Below, in pieces: positions 8,177-16,232 of a DNA stretch of 64,000 nucleotides. The DNA is from CAYUPI01 sp964446585. GTDB lineage: Bacteria; Verrucomicrobiota; Verrucomicrobiia; Limisphaerales; UBA8199. The stretch spans positions 84,957-148,956 of the forward strand of contig CAYUPI010000010.1 in NCBI GenBank assembly GCA_964446585.1, given 5' to 3'. Both the position numbers and the translations under genes were made by a program. The notes below the pieces were generated by a model. That model was not told the DNA's origin and searched no databases. It worked only from the letters and a program-made list of their open reading frames with translations. The stretch's first letter is position 1; the number at the start of each line of letters is the position of its first letter.

Positions 8177-9535
8177 TCAAGCGGCGAGCAATTGCGCTCT
8201 CACGTGCGCCCGGCGGCCAAAATTCGGCGAGCGTCGAAGCGTCGATTTGAACTTGTACCGGCGTTCGCTGGTTTCCTCGGCTGAATACAAACGCTTCGCC
8301 AAATCGAGAAAGCCGGCTTGCAACTCAGCCACGCTCATGTCCCGCGGCCGAAAGTTGATGTCGAACAAAGTGCACAGCTCCCATGCCTTGTCGCGAATGA
8401 TCCGGCCTTCGGTCCTAAGGCGCGCGTAGAGCGGCGTGCCCGGAAACGCGGTCAGAAATGTGATTTGAACTTCATAAAGCCCGGAGGCCTTGACGAACTC
8501 AAACACATCGTCGAACACTTCCGGCGTGTCGCCGTCCAGGCCAAGGATGAAGCAGCCGTTGACTGTCACTCCATAGGACTGAATTTTGGCAATCGCGGCC
8601 ACGTATTCGTCCTGCCGGCGCGCTTTCCAGTTCGATTTTAGTTCAACCCCATCGAGACTGCAGCGCCGCGGGCTTTCCAGGCCGATGAGCACCTGCTGGC
8701 AGCCGGAATCACGCATCAGCCCGAGCAACTCGTCGTCCTCCGCCACGCCCACGTCCGCCTCGGTGAACCAGCGCAGGTTTTCGTGCGCCAGTGCCCGCAG
8801 CAGGCGCTTGTAATGTTCGCGGTGGACGAAGCTGTTGTCGTCGGCGAACTCGATAAAGGGATGCGGCCAGATTTTCTTAATCTCGCGAATTTCGGCAATG
8901 ACTTTTTCGACCGGTTTTAATTTATACCTGGAGGTCAGGAGAATGGAGCTGGCGCAAAACTCACAACGATGAGGACAGCCGCGACTGGTCTGGACCGTGA
9001 GACGGTTGTACTTGGCCGGGTCGAGCAAATCAAAGCGCGGCATCGGCGCCTGGCGCAGGTCGTACAGGCCATGGGGCGACTCGACGTAAAGCGGCTGCAG
9101 TGTGCCGCGGTCGAAATCAGCGAGCACCTTGGGCCAAAGAGGTTCGCCTTCACCAACGACGACACTGGTGCAGTGTTCGCCGGCTTCTTCCGACAACGAG
9201 CTGGCGGTGATGCCGCCCATGACGACAGGGATTCCTTTGGCGCGATAAAAATCTGCGACCTCGCAGGCCTCCTTGAATTGCGCGGTGAAGGTGCTGAGCG
9301 CGACGAGATCGAAGTGGTCCGGCAATTCGCCGCTGCTGCGCAATTCGGCGATTTCGTGGTACGCGATGTTGAACTTCTCCGGCGTCAAACCGGCCAGCGT
9401 CAATAGGCCGAGACTGGGAAGTGAAGCGATGATTTTGTTGCGGTCCACAAAACCGGGCAGAGTCAGGCCGAGCCTGGTGAGTTCGGGATTGTGGGCTCGC
9501 ACGCCGCTCATGGCGATAAAACCGATGGTTTTCAT
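8177..9535 (-). CDS. B12-binding-domain radical SAM protein
   Basis: The 452-residue enzyme has an N-terminal cobalamin-binding-like Rossmann region (residues ~1-150, with V-V-M-G-G-I-T-A-S near 104). The radical SAM cluster motif C-P-H-R-C-E-F-C places the cluster ligands at Cys187, Cys191 and Cys194. A C-terminal DUF4070-like segment follows (residues ~370-440). Family members catalyse methylations or ring rearrangements on unactivated carbons; the substrate here cannot be told. The start overlaps the stop of the upstream membrane protein gene by four bases (ATGA), indicating translational coupling. The frame upstream of 9535 is open but belongs to that gene's region in another frame. Confidence 0.85.
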   Translation of the reverse strand: MKTIGFIAMSGVRAHNPELTRLGLTLPGFVDRNKIIASLPSLGLLTLAGLTPEKFNIAYHEIAELRSSGELPDHFDLVALSTFTAQFKEACEVADFYRAKGIPVVMGGITASSLSEEAGEHCTSVVVGEGEPLWPKVLADFDRGTLQPLYVESPHGLYDLRQAPMPRFDLLDPAKYNRLTVQTSRGCPHRCEFCASSILLTSRYKLKPVEKVIAEIREIKKIWPHPFIEFADDNSFVHREHYKRLLRALAHENLRWFTEADVGVAEDDELLGLMRDSGCQQVLIGLESPRRCSLDGVELKSNWKARRQDEYVAAIAKIQSYGVTVNGCFILGLDGDTPEVFDDVFEFVKASGLYEVQITFLTAFPGTPLYARLRTEGRIIRDKAWELCTLFDINFRPRDMSVAELQAGFLDLAKRLYSAEETSERRYKFKSTLRRSPNFGRRAHVRAQLLAA

Positions 9536-9996
9536 AGTGATGCGTGATTCGTGATTTGTGGTGATGGAATCGCCAACCGTGGGGCGCCCGGCGGCGGCTC
9601 CAGTGGGCGCGTGGTCCCAATAATAGCCAGAAGCGTCAGCGCGGCGCCGAGCAGCAGACTGAGCACTGGAATCGCAAAGAGCGGTCGAGCGCGAGGCGCG
9701 TGCGCCATCAAGCAACAGCAAACTGGCATTGATATTGCCCCAACGATGAAGGCCGGGGAGGCGACCCCGAGCGCCTGAGTTCTCTCTGGCAAACGCAGCG
9801 CCGTGAAATAGAACATCAGGTTGACTGCGCCTAATCCGAAAAAGGAAATGTGCGCCAGTCGATACAGCCGCCGTTTCAAGCTGGCATAGCCGCCGAGCCA
9901 GTTTTCCCGTTGAAAAAACAGCCCGAGCACCAGGCCCGAGACAAACCCGAACAGGATGCCCAGCCAGGCGGCAACAAGATTCAAATGCGCTTGCAT
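9532..9996 (-). CDS. Membrane protein coupled to radical SAM gene
   Basis: The 154-residue polytopic protein has about four hydrophobic helices (residues ~5-28, 45-65, 78-98, 105-125). A basic stretch L-K-R-R-L-Y-R-L-A-H precedes helix two. No family was recognised. The C-terminal tail I-T-N-H-A-S-L is encoded by a short repeated CGTGATT-type stretch at 9536-9562. The coding end has therefore absorbed simple-repeat DNA. The stop overlaps the radical SAM start by four bases, so the two products are probably made together. Confidence 0.6.
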   Translation of the reverse strand: MQAHLNLVAAWLGILFGFVSGLVLGLFFQRENWLGGYASLKRRLYRLAHISFFGLGAVNLMFYFTALRLPERTQALGVASPAFIVGAISMPVCCCLMAHAPRARPLFAIPVLSLLLGAALTLLAIIGTTRPLEPPPGAPRLAIPSPQITNHASL

Positions 9997-10126
9997 CGGT
10001 CTGTGCGAGTTCGATTCATCCCGCCTCCTATAACTCGACTGGCCGCGCAGGCGTTAATCGATAAAACTTGGCTTGCTATTGATTGGAGTGATGCAGGAGA
10101 CTCGGCGCGTCCTGGGCAATTAGATT

Positions 10127-10195
10127 CGTGATGGGTAACTGGTGTGGGCTGATTGGCTGCCGGTTGTTTATCACCCGTTATCCGGCAGCGGTCCC
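10127..10195. repeat. Degenerate palindrome with GTGATGGGTAAC-like arms
   Basis: The left arm around 10128-10142 (GTGATGGGTAACTGG) and the right arm around 10168-10185 (TTATCACCCGTTATCCGG) are imperfect inverted copies. They lie between the divergent membrane-protein and LysR genes. The structure is of the same general kind as the other simple-repeat palindromes in this window. Confidence 0.45.
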
Positions 10196-10219
10196 GCTCA
10201 CCCGTCGTTGAGAAGTCGG

Positions 10220-11092
10220 ATGAACATTCACCATCTTGAGTTGTTCTATTACGTCGCCAGGCACGGCGGCATCATGCAGGCTGTGCGCAATATCCCCTAT
10301 GGGATTCAGCAGCCGGCTGTCAGCGGCCAGGTCGCGCAATTGGAGGAATACCTCGGCGTGACCTTGTTCCAGCGCCGGCCATTTGCGCTGACGCCGCCCG
10401 GCCAAAAGCTATATCATTTTATTCAACCGTTTTTTTCGAATCTCGAGGCCGTAGCCAGCGACTTACAGGGCGGCAGGGTCCAGCACGTCCGCATCGGTGC
10501 CTCGACGACTGTCCTGCGGGATCATCTGCCGGAAGTTTTTCAAAATGTGCGCCGGAAATATCCGAACCTGAAAATTGCCCTGCGGGAAGGTTACCACCCG
10601 GACCTGGAAAGCCTGTTGCATCGAGAGGAGCTGGACCTGGCCGTGACCTTAATCCAGAAGAGGGCGGGGCCCGGCATTCACTCCCTGGAACTGCTCAAGC
10701 TGCCGCTGGTCTTGCTGGTCGAGAAAAACAGCAAAGTCACGGCGGCGGAACAGCTCTGGAAACGAGACAAGATTGAGGAGCGGCTCATCTGCCTGCCGGA
10801 GGCGGAAGCGATCAGCAAACATTTTCAGCAAGGACTGGCTCGATTGGGAGTGGATTGGTTCCCGAGCATCGAAGTCAGCTCTGTGGACCTTATCGAGACC
10901 TATGTGGCGAACGGTTTCGGCATCGGCGTCTCGGTCCTGGTGCCCAAGGCCAGCGTGTGCCCGAACGTGCGCGCCTTGCCATTGCCGGATTTCGAGCCGG
11001 TGGTGCTGGGCGCCTTATGGCGCGGCCAGACTTCGGCCCTGGTGCAGGCCCTGCTCGAGGAGATGCGCCTGCGCGCCAAACGGTTGTCATGA
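10220..11092 (+). CDS. LysR-family transcriptional regulator
   Basis: The 290-residue protein has an N-terminal winged helix-turn-helix (residues 1-60). It opens M-N-I-H-H-L-E-L-F-Y-Y-V-A-R-H-G-G and carries the recognition-helix segment Q-Q-P-A-V-S-G-Q-V-A-Q-L-E-E, typical of LysR. A periplasmic-binding-protein-like effector domain follows (residues ~90-285). The ATG at 10220 starts exactly where LysR proteins start; upstream codons in frame are intergenic. It is divergent from the membrane protein/radical SAM operon, the usual place for a LysR target, and lies upstream of the pil-like operon in the same orientation. Confidence 0.9.
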   Translation: MNIHHLELFYYVARHGGIMQAVRNIPYGIQQPAVSGQVAQLEEYLGVTLFQRRPFALTPPGQKLYHFIQPFFSNLEAVASDLQGGRVQHVRIGASTTVLRDHLPEVFQNVRRKYPNLKIALREGYHPDLESLLHREELDLAVTLIQKRAGPGIHSLELLKLPLVLLVEKNSKVTAAEQLWKRDKIEERLICLPEAEAISKHFQQGLARLGVDWFPSIEVSSVDLIETYVANGFGIGVSVLVPKASVCPNVRALPLPDFEPVVLGALWRGQTSALVQALLEEMRLRAKRLS

Positions 11093-11159
11093 ACCCTGGC
11101 CTGGAAGGGCAGGTGCCGGATTGTTGGACACTCCGGCCTCGGTTTGAGACACTGACTGC

Positions 11160-11280
11160 AAGCGCCTGGAACCAAGTTCCAGGCTTCCGAGAAGCACCCG
11201 GATTCAAATTTCAAGCGCGCTGTGGGACAATTTGGAGCTTGGTGTTTGAGGCTTCACTGGAGCATGGTGCTTGATGCTTG
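11160..11280. repeat. Degenerate simple repeats, GGAGCTTGG / GGTGCTTG family
   Basis: The left part carries the dyad CCTGGAACcaaGTTCCAGG (11165-11183). The right part is a run of imperfect units such as GGAGCTTGG, GGAGCATGG and GGTGCTTGATGCTTGGG. The same unit family recurs at 25909-26090 and 27637-27805. It occupies the gap between the LysR gene and the pilM-like operon. Confidence 0.55.
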
Positions 11281-11382
11281 GGCTTTTTCCGCAATATGGC
11301 CCGTCGGCTGCTGTCGGTGAAGGGCCTGTTTTCGACCAGTTGTTACTTGCGTTCTATTTAGGAACTGGCTAAGAAACCGATC

Positions 11383-12453
11383 ATGGCGCTGCCATTTTTA
11401 AACAGCTCATCTGGAAAACGCGACCTAATCCTTGCAATCGATTTGGGCGGGCGCACGACTAAAGCCGTCCAGTTGCAGCGTCGCGGCGATGATTTCGTGC
11501 TCTCACGTTTCATGCTGCTGGACGCCCCCATATACGAGAAGACCCTTTCGGCCGACCTGTTGACGGAACACATGAAAAGTATCTGTCAGACCATGGAAAC
11601 AAAAGCCAGGCCGATAACGCTGGCCGTCGGCGTGAACGACTCGATTGTTCGTCACGCCGACCTTCCACAGATGCCGATCAGCGACATGCGCCAGGTTCTC
11701 AAAAACAATACCAAGAATTACCTGCAACAGGATCTGCCGGGTTACATTTTCGATTGCTCCATCCTGCTGCCGCGCTCACCTCAATCCGCGGCCGAGAAAG
11801 CCAAGGCCACCGGCCCGCTGAAGCAAAAAGTGCTTGTGGCCGGCGCCAGGAAGCAATTGGTCGAAGACATGCAGAACGCGATCCGGAGCACGGGCTCGAT
11901 ACCGGAAGCGATCGTTCCTGGATTGGTCGGGCCGGTCAATGCGTTTGAAATGGCGATGCCGGAAGTGTTCAACAAAGAGGTGGTGGGGTTAGTGGACATC
12001 GGATTTCGAAACACGAGTATCTGCCTGCTACAACAAGGTGAATTGATATTGAGCCGTGTGGTGGCCATCGGGGGTGATCGATTGACGACCGGCCTGGCCG
12101 AATCCCTCGGCATCAGTTATGCCGAAGCCGAAGGGATCAAGGTGGGGATGGCTCCCGAGGTCCAATCGCAGCTCGAAGCGCTGGTGATTCCCCTCGGGCG
12201 CGAATTGCGCGCTTCGATCGACTTTTTCGAACATCAGCAGGACAAAACCGTCACCCATGTGTACGTCGGGGGCGCCTCGGCGCATTCCGAACTTATCCTG
12301 CAAACCCTGCAAACGGAAATGATGGTCGAGTGCAAAACCTGGAACCCGGTCAGCTTTCTGCAGATGGCACTGCCTCCGCAACAGGCAGGGGAAATCGAAC
12401 ATGTGGGCGCGCAGCTCGCAGTCGCCGTCGGCGCGGCGCTCACCTCTTTGTAA
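11383..12453 (+). CDS. pilM: PilM-like actin-fold pilus assembly ATPase
   Basis: The 356-residue protein opens with the phosphate-1 loop L-A-I-D-L-G-G-R-T-T-K-A-V (residues ~18-30). A second actin/FtsA-like segment, V-G-L-V-D-I-G-F-R-N-T, lies near residue 202, with a G-G-D-R-L-T-T stretch after it. This is the SHS2/actin-fold architecture of PilM. PilM sits on the cytoplasmic side of the inner membrane and binds the N-terminus of PilN in type IV pilus or type II secretion-like machines. It is the first gene of a five-gene M-N-O-P-Q order with only 4 bp to the next gene, which supports the name. Confidence 0.85.
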   Translation: MALPFLNSSSGKRDLILAIDLGGRTTKAVQLQRRGDDFVLSRFMLLDAPIYEKTLSADLLTEHMKSICQTMETKARPITLAVGVNDSIVRHADLPQMPISDMRQVLKNNTKNYLQQDLPGYIFDCSILLPRSPQSAAEKAKATGPLKQKVLVAGARKQLVEDMQNAIRSTGSIPEAIVPGLVGPVNAFEMAMPEVFNKEVVGLVDIGFRNTSICLLQQGELILSRVVAIGGDRLTTGLAESLGISYAEAEGIKVGMAPEVQSQLEALVIPLGRELRASIDFFEHQQDKTVTHVYVGGASAHSELILQTLQTEMMVECKTWNPVSFLQMALPPQQAGEIEHVGAQLAVAVGAALTSL

Positions 12454-12457
12454 TTCT

Positions 12458-13123
12458 ATGCCGATCCGCATCAACTTACTGGCCGAAGCGCAAGCGCTGG
12501 AGGAATTGCGCAAACGCGACCCGGTCAAACGGGCCATCCGGATCGGGGTGCTGCTCGGCGTGCTGATGCTCGTCTGGAGCGGTTATTTGCTAACCAGAAC
12601 CATGAGTGCCGGCAGGGAAGTGGATCGGCTGAAAGCCCTGCACCAATCCCGCATCAAAGATTACCATCAGGTGCTCGAGAACAAGAAAAAGTGGGACGAC
12701 GCCAACTTGAAACTGGCCAAACTCACGGAAATGCGCACTAACCGGTTCCTCAACGGCAACGTGCTCGACGCCCTCCAGCATACCACAGTGGACAATGTCC
12801 AGCTCACGCGTATCCGAATTCTCCACGAATATTCGACTGTCGAAGAAACCAAAACAAAAACCGATTCCGAAGGAAAAGTCATCAGCCGCGGCAAACCAGC
12901 CAGCGCGAGAGAAAAAGTCGTTCTGACGCTCGACGCCCGAGACAATAGCGGCGGAGAGCAAACGATTAAGTACCGCGACGCCATCGCCGCGTCTCCCTAT
13001 TTTCAGTCCGCGCTGGGCAAGACCAACGAGGTCCGATTGACCAGCAGCCAGCAGCAAGCCGGCCAGGATGGTAAGACGGTGACATTTACTCTCGAATGCC
13101 GATTTCCGGAGAAACTCCGATGA
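12458..13123 (+). CDS. pilN: PilN-like inner-membrane alignment protein
   Basis: The 221-residue bitopic protein opens with M-P-I-R-I-N-L-L-A-E-A, the conserved PilN N-terminal peptide that docks into PilM. One transmembrane helix (residues ~28-45) and a coiled-coil segment (~48-90) precede a periplasmic alpha/beta domain. The start lies 4 bp after the pilM stop. Its TGA overlaps the ATG of the pilO-like gene. Sequence conservation beyond the N-terminal peptide is low, as is usual for PilN. Confidence 0.8.
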   Translation: MPIRINLLAEAQALEELRKRDPVKRAIRIGVLLGVLMLVWSGYLLTRTMSAGREVDRLKALHQSRIKDYHQVLENKKKWDDANLKLAKLTEMRTNRFLNGNVLDALQHTTVDNVQLTRIRILHEYSTVEETKTKTDSEGKVISRGKPASAREKVVLTLDARDNSGGEQTIKYRDAIAASPYFQSALGKTNEVRLTSSQQQAGQDGKTVTFTLECRFPEKLR

Positions 13124-13707
13124 ACAAGCTTTCCAAAGACAAACGCAATCAGCTCATTCTGGTGGTGATGCTCACCGTGATAGGTGTCGTTGGGCTTTGG
13201 TTCGGCTTAATCAATTTCCAGCAGCGAAATCTGCGGAAACTGGCGGGGGAGAAAGAAGATTTCACCGACAAACTTACCAAGATTGAGCAGGCGGGTAAGA
13301 ATGCCGAGCGCCTCGAGAACGAATTGGAGCAATCCACCAAAGAGCTGACGCAAGTCGAGGACGACATGGCTTCGGGAGATTTGTATGCCTGGATGCTGAA
13401 GAACGTAGGCGTGCTGAAATTGCAGCACAAAGTAGATATTCCTTCGCTCAGCCCGCCCGAGGTGAAGGATTTTAATATGCTCCCCAAGTTTCCCTATAAG
13501 CAAGCCAACTATGGCATCGGCGGAACCGCCTATTACCACGATCTGGGAAAACTTGTCGCCGATATTGAAAACCAATACCCCTATTTCCGGTTAGTGAACC
13601 TCGATGTCTCGCCGGAGAACGTCACAGGCAGTGGCGACAAAGACCCTAGGGAAAGGCTTGCATTCAAAATGGATATCGTCACTCTGGTTAAGCCCGGCGG
13701 ATTCTGA
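13120..13707 (+). CDS. pilO: PilO-like inner-membrane alignment protein
   Basis: The 195-residue product has a short basic N-terminus, one transmembrane helix (residues ~10-30), and a coiled coil rich in K/E/Q (~35-80). A small periplasmic domain ending in V-T-L-V-K-P-G-G-F follows. The topology and position directly after pilN fit PilO, which pairs with PilN in the periplasmic alignment complex. The ATG overlaps the pilN stop by four bases. Sequence identity to model PilO proteins is not obvious, so the assignment depends on synteny and topology. Confidence 0.75.
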   Translation: MNKLSKDKRNQLILVVMLTVIGVVGLWFGLINFQQRNLRKLAGEKEDFTDKLTKIEQAGKNAERLENELEQSTKELTQVEDDMASGDLYAWMLKNVGVLKLQHKVDIPSLSPPEVKDFNMLPKFPYKQANYGIGGTAYYHDLGKLVADIENQYPYFRLVNLDVSPENVTGSGDKDPRERLAFKMDIVTLVKPGGF

Positions 13708-13726
13708 AGACTTTTGGTGTTGAGCT

Positions 13727-14185
13727 ATGAAGAACTTCGTTTTATTGGCGGGCGTTTGCGGATATTGTCTGGCGACAATTACCGCCTTGGCTGCCCCTTC
13801 CCCAAAAGAAGGCGCGGCCGCCTCAAAGTCCGCTGCTCCAGCCTCCGTCCGCGCCGAACCCAACATCCCGGCTTCGATTTTCGTTTGGCCGGCCAATCCC
13901 AAGGAAGGCAAAGACCCTTTTTTCCCGAGCTCAATCCGTCCTTACGCCCAGGCGGTGGTCAAACAGCCCTTGACCAATGTCCCTGTTAATCTGATTCTCA
14001 ATGGCATCAGCCGGCGTCTGGCCATGCTCAACGGCCGGACCTTCTCCGAGGGTGAAGAGGGCGATGTCTCTACTAATGCCGGCAAAAAGCATGTTCGCTG
14101 CCTCAAGATCAAAACCGACTCGGCGATCTTTGAATTGCTTCCCGAAGGCGAACGCCAGGAGTTGAAATTGCGCGGCGGCTTATGA
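13727..14185 (+). CDS. PilP-like periplasmic protein of the pilus operon
   Basis: The 152-residue product has a signal peptide (residues 1-23) without a clear lipobox and an Ala/Pro/Ser-rich linker (24-60). A small beta-rich domain follows with N-L-I-L-N-G-I-S-R-R-L-A-M-L-N-G-R-T-F near 88-107. That pattern ('I-x-x-G-I-x-G..A-x-I-N-G..x-x-G-D') is what PilP/GspC-type homology-region domains look like. Its place between pilO and the secretin gene agrees. It would link the inner-membrane PilNO complex to the secretin. Confidence 0.65.
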   Translation: MKNFVLLAGVCGYCLATITALAAPSPKEGAAASKSAAPASVRAEPNIPASIFVWPANPKEGKDPFFPSSIRPYAQAVVKQPLTNVPVNLILNGISRRLAMLNGRTFSEGEEGDVSTNAGKKHVRCLKIKTDSAIFELLPEGERQELKLRGGL

Positions 14186-14228
14186 CCTGGAATCGCGGCG
14201 CTGGCGTCCCGGATGGACCGAGCTGTGG

Positions 14229-14323
14229 AGTAATGCGAGACACTGTGCGTGCATTACGCCATACTCTCAGACTTCGGGACACCGGCGCACTACTCGTTGC
14301 GTTGTCCCAATGGTGGACAACGC
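14229..14323. repeat. Two hairpins in the gap before the secretin gene
   Basis: The first hairpin has GTAATGC at 14230-14236 and its complement GCATTAC at 14251-14257. The second pairs GCGTTGTCC (14299-14307) perfectly with GGACAACGC (14315-14323) around a 7-base loop. Neither is followed by a T-run, so intrinsic termination is unlikely. RNA processing or repeat origin is possible. Confidence 0.5.
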
Positions 14324-14467
14324 CCTGACCGATAATTGTCTTTAGTTGCACCGTGAGCGCCCCGATGGCGCTTCGGACTCTGTTTGGCACTGTGACTGCT
14401 AAAATACGCTGGAATGAAAGCCCTGGCTTTGTCAGTGTCCAGCCAACGTTGGAACCGAACTAAATAC

Positions 14468-16150
14468 ATGAAATCAAAAATCATCACAATCGCTCTGACT
14501 GTGCTCCTCAGCTCGAGCCTGGCGGGATCAGCTCAAACCAATGCTCCCACAGCCGCGCCGACGGCCACAGATGCCGCGGCGGCCACGACCACCAACGCGG
14601 CGCCGGCGGCAGAAGCAGCCGCGCCGGGCTCGGTGCTGACACCCAGCGGCTCCCCCCAACCGGGCGCGATCATTCCTATCATAGTTATGGATGATGCGAA
14701 ACTCACCGACGCCATCCGCAACCTGGCGCGTATGGCTGCCATCAACTACATGCTCGATCCCAAGATTGGTTTCGGCCAAATCGGGCCCGATGGCAAACTG
14801 ACACCTGAGCCGACCGTTACGATACGCTGGGAAAACGTCACAGCCGAGCAAGCCCTGGAATCACTTCTCAACAACTACGATCTGCAGATCCTTCAGGACC
14901 CAAAAAGCAAGATCGCTCGCGTTACCAAAAAGGACCCGGCTGCGCCGCCGCCGCTGGTCACCAAAGTCTTCCAGCTCCAATACGCCACTCCGACTAATCT
15001 TCTGGCGGCGATCACGAATACGTTCACCGACCCCAGGCGCAGTAAAGTGGTTGCCGATACACGCACCAGCCAAATCGTCGTCGTCGCCACCGAACAGGAA
15101 ATGGCAGGTGTGGACGCGCTGATCGAGCGCCTGGACACCGCCACGAAACAGGTGCTCATTGAAGCGCGCCTGCTGGAAACATCTTTCAGTCCCAGCACGT
15201 CCAAGGGCATCGACTGGTCCGGGACGCTCACCGCTCAGCATTTCAGTTATGGCAACGGCCTCATGCGCGGCGAGAGCACGACGAAGATTCCGGGCGACCC
15301 AACGACCACGACGTTGCCCGGAGGTCGCACGACTACGACCACGCCCAGTTCAAGCGTCAGCACGGTCATAAACTCGATTATCGGCGGCGTCAACGGCGGT
15401 GGCGTTGGGTGGAACACTGCAAGCGGATTTTCGCCCGCAATTGGCTTCCTGAACGCCGACGGAGTGAACGCCGTGCTCTCGTTCATCAACAAAGAATCCG
15501 ACGCCAAGGTGATCTCCGCTCCGCGCACAGTTACCCTCGACAATGAGCTGGCCAGGATTGAGGTCGTCCGCGCCGTCCCCATCCTCAATACGACGGCCAG
15601 CACCGTCCAAACCACCGGCGGTTCTCAAACCACCTACACCAACCTCGGCGTGATCCTCATGGTGACTCCCCACATCTCCGCCAACAATTTCGTCAATCTG
15701 AAAGTCATCCCGGAAGTCTCACGGGTCTTCGATACCATCACCAAGACGGTCAACGGCCAAACCAGCCAGGCCGATGAATACGACATTCGCAAGCTGGAAA
15801 CGCGCGTGATGATCCCCAGCGGCAATACCCTGGTCCTCGGCGGCCTGGTGCAGGATGACGTTCGCAACAGCGATACCAAGGTCCCGGTCCTGGGTGACAT
15901 TCCCCTGCTCGGGCATGCCTTTAAGAGTGCCTCGAAAACGAGGCAGAAATCCAACCTGACCATCTTCCTAACTCCGACCATTGTCCAGGACGAGGATTAC
16001 CAGCCCACGTCCACCGCATTCCTGAAAACACCTGTTCCTACGGGAGTGGAAGGCGAATGGACGGCCTGGGACAGTGCCAAGCCGCTGGATTGGAGCAAGC
16101 CGGTCTTCGAAAAAGAACAACCCCAGGTCCAAAAGGATCCATACAAGTAG
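14468..16150 (+). CDS. pilQ: Secretin of type IV pilus / type II secretion family
   Basis: The 560-residue product has a signal peptide (1-24), an Ala/Thr-rich spacer (25-60) and an STN/N0-like domain (~70-155). An N1 secretin repeat follows (~165-235, including R-T-S-Q-I-V-V-V-A-T-E). The C-terminal secretin gate (~335-520) carries V-P-V-L-G-D-I-P-L-L-G-H-A-F-K-S, the near-invariant VPxLGDIPxxGxLF signature. A glycine/threonine-rich insertion with G-G-V-N-G-G-G-V-G-W sits at the gate. It forms the outer-membrane pore. The ATG at 14468 gives the signal peptide; a start at 14414 is unlikely. About 280 bp separate it from the pilP-like gene. Confidence 0.92.
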   Translation: MKSKIITIALTVLLSSSLAGSAQTNAPTAAPTATDAAAATTTNAAPAAEAAAPGSVLTPSGSPQPGAIIPIIVMDDAKLTDAIRNLARMAAINYMLDPKIGFGQIGPDGKLTPEPTVTIRWENVTAEQALESLLNNYDLQILQDPKSKIARVTKKDPAAPPPLVTKVFQLQYATPTNLLAAITNTFTDPRRSKVVADTRTSQIVVVATEQEMAGVDALIERLDTATKQVLIEARLLETSFSPSTSKGIDWSGTLTAQHFSYGNGLMRGESTTKIPGDPTTTTLPGGRTTTTTPSSSVSTVINSIIGGVNGGGVGWNTASGFSPAIGFLNADGVNAVLSFINKESDAKVISAPRTVTLDNELARIEVVRAVPILNTTASTVQTTGGSQTTYTNLGVILMVTPHISANNFVNLKVIPEVSRVFDTITKTVNGQTSQADEYDIRKLETRVMIPSGNTLVLGGLVQDDVRNSDTKVPVLGDIPLLGHAFKSASKTRQKSNLTIFLTPTIVQDEDYQPTSTAFLKTPVPTGVEGEWTAWDSAKPLDWSKPVFEKEQPQVQKDPYK

Positions 16151-16232
16151 GCTCCACTCCTGGCATTGAACCCAACATGAACCAAAGGGTTGCTTGAAAG
16201 CGGAGCCAAACTCCGAGATTGCACCTACTCGT

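Noticed and set aside
14299..14323. Intrinsic terminator between pilP-like and secretin genes
   Set aside because: The hairpin is perfect but has no T-run, and the operon order argues against full termination there.
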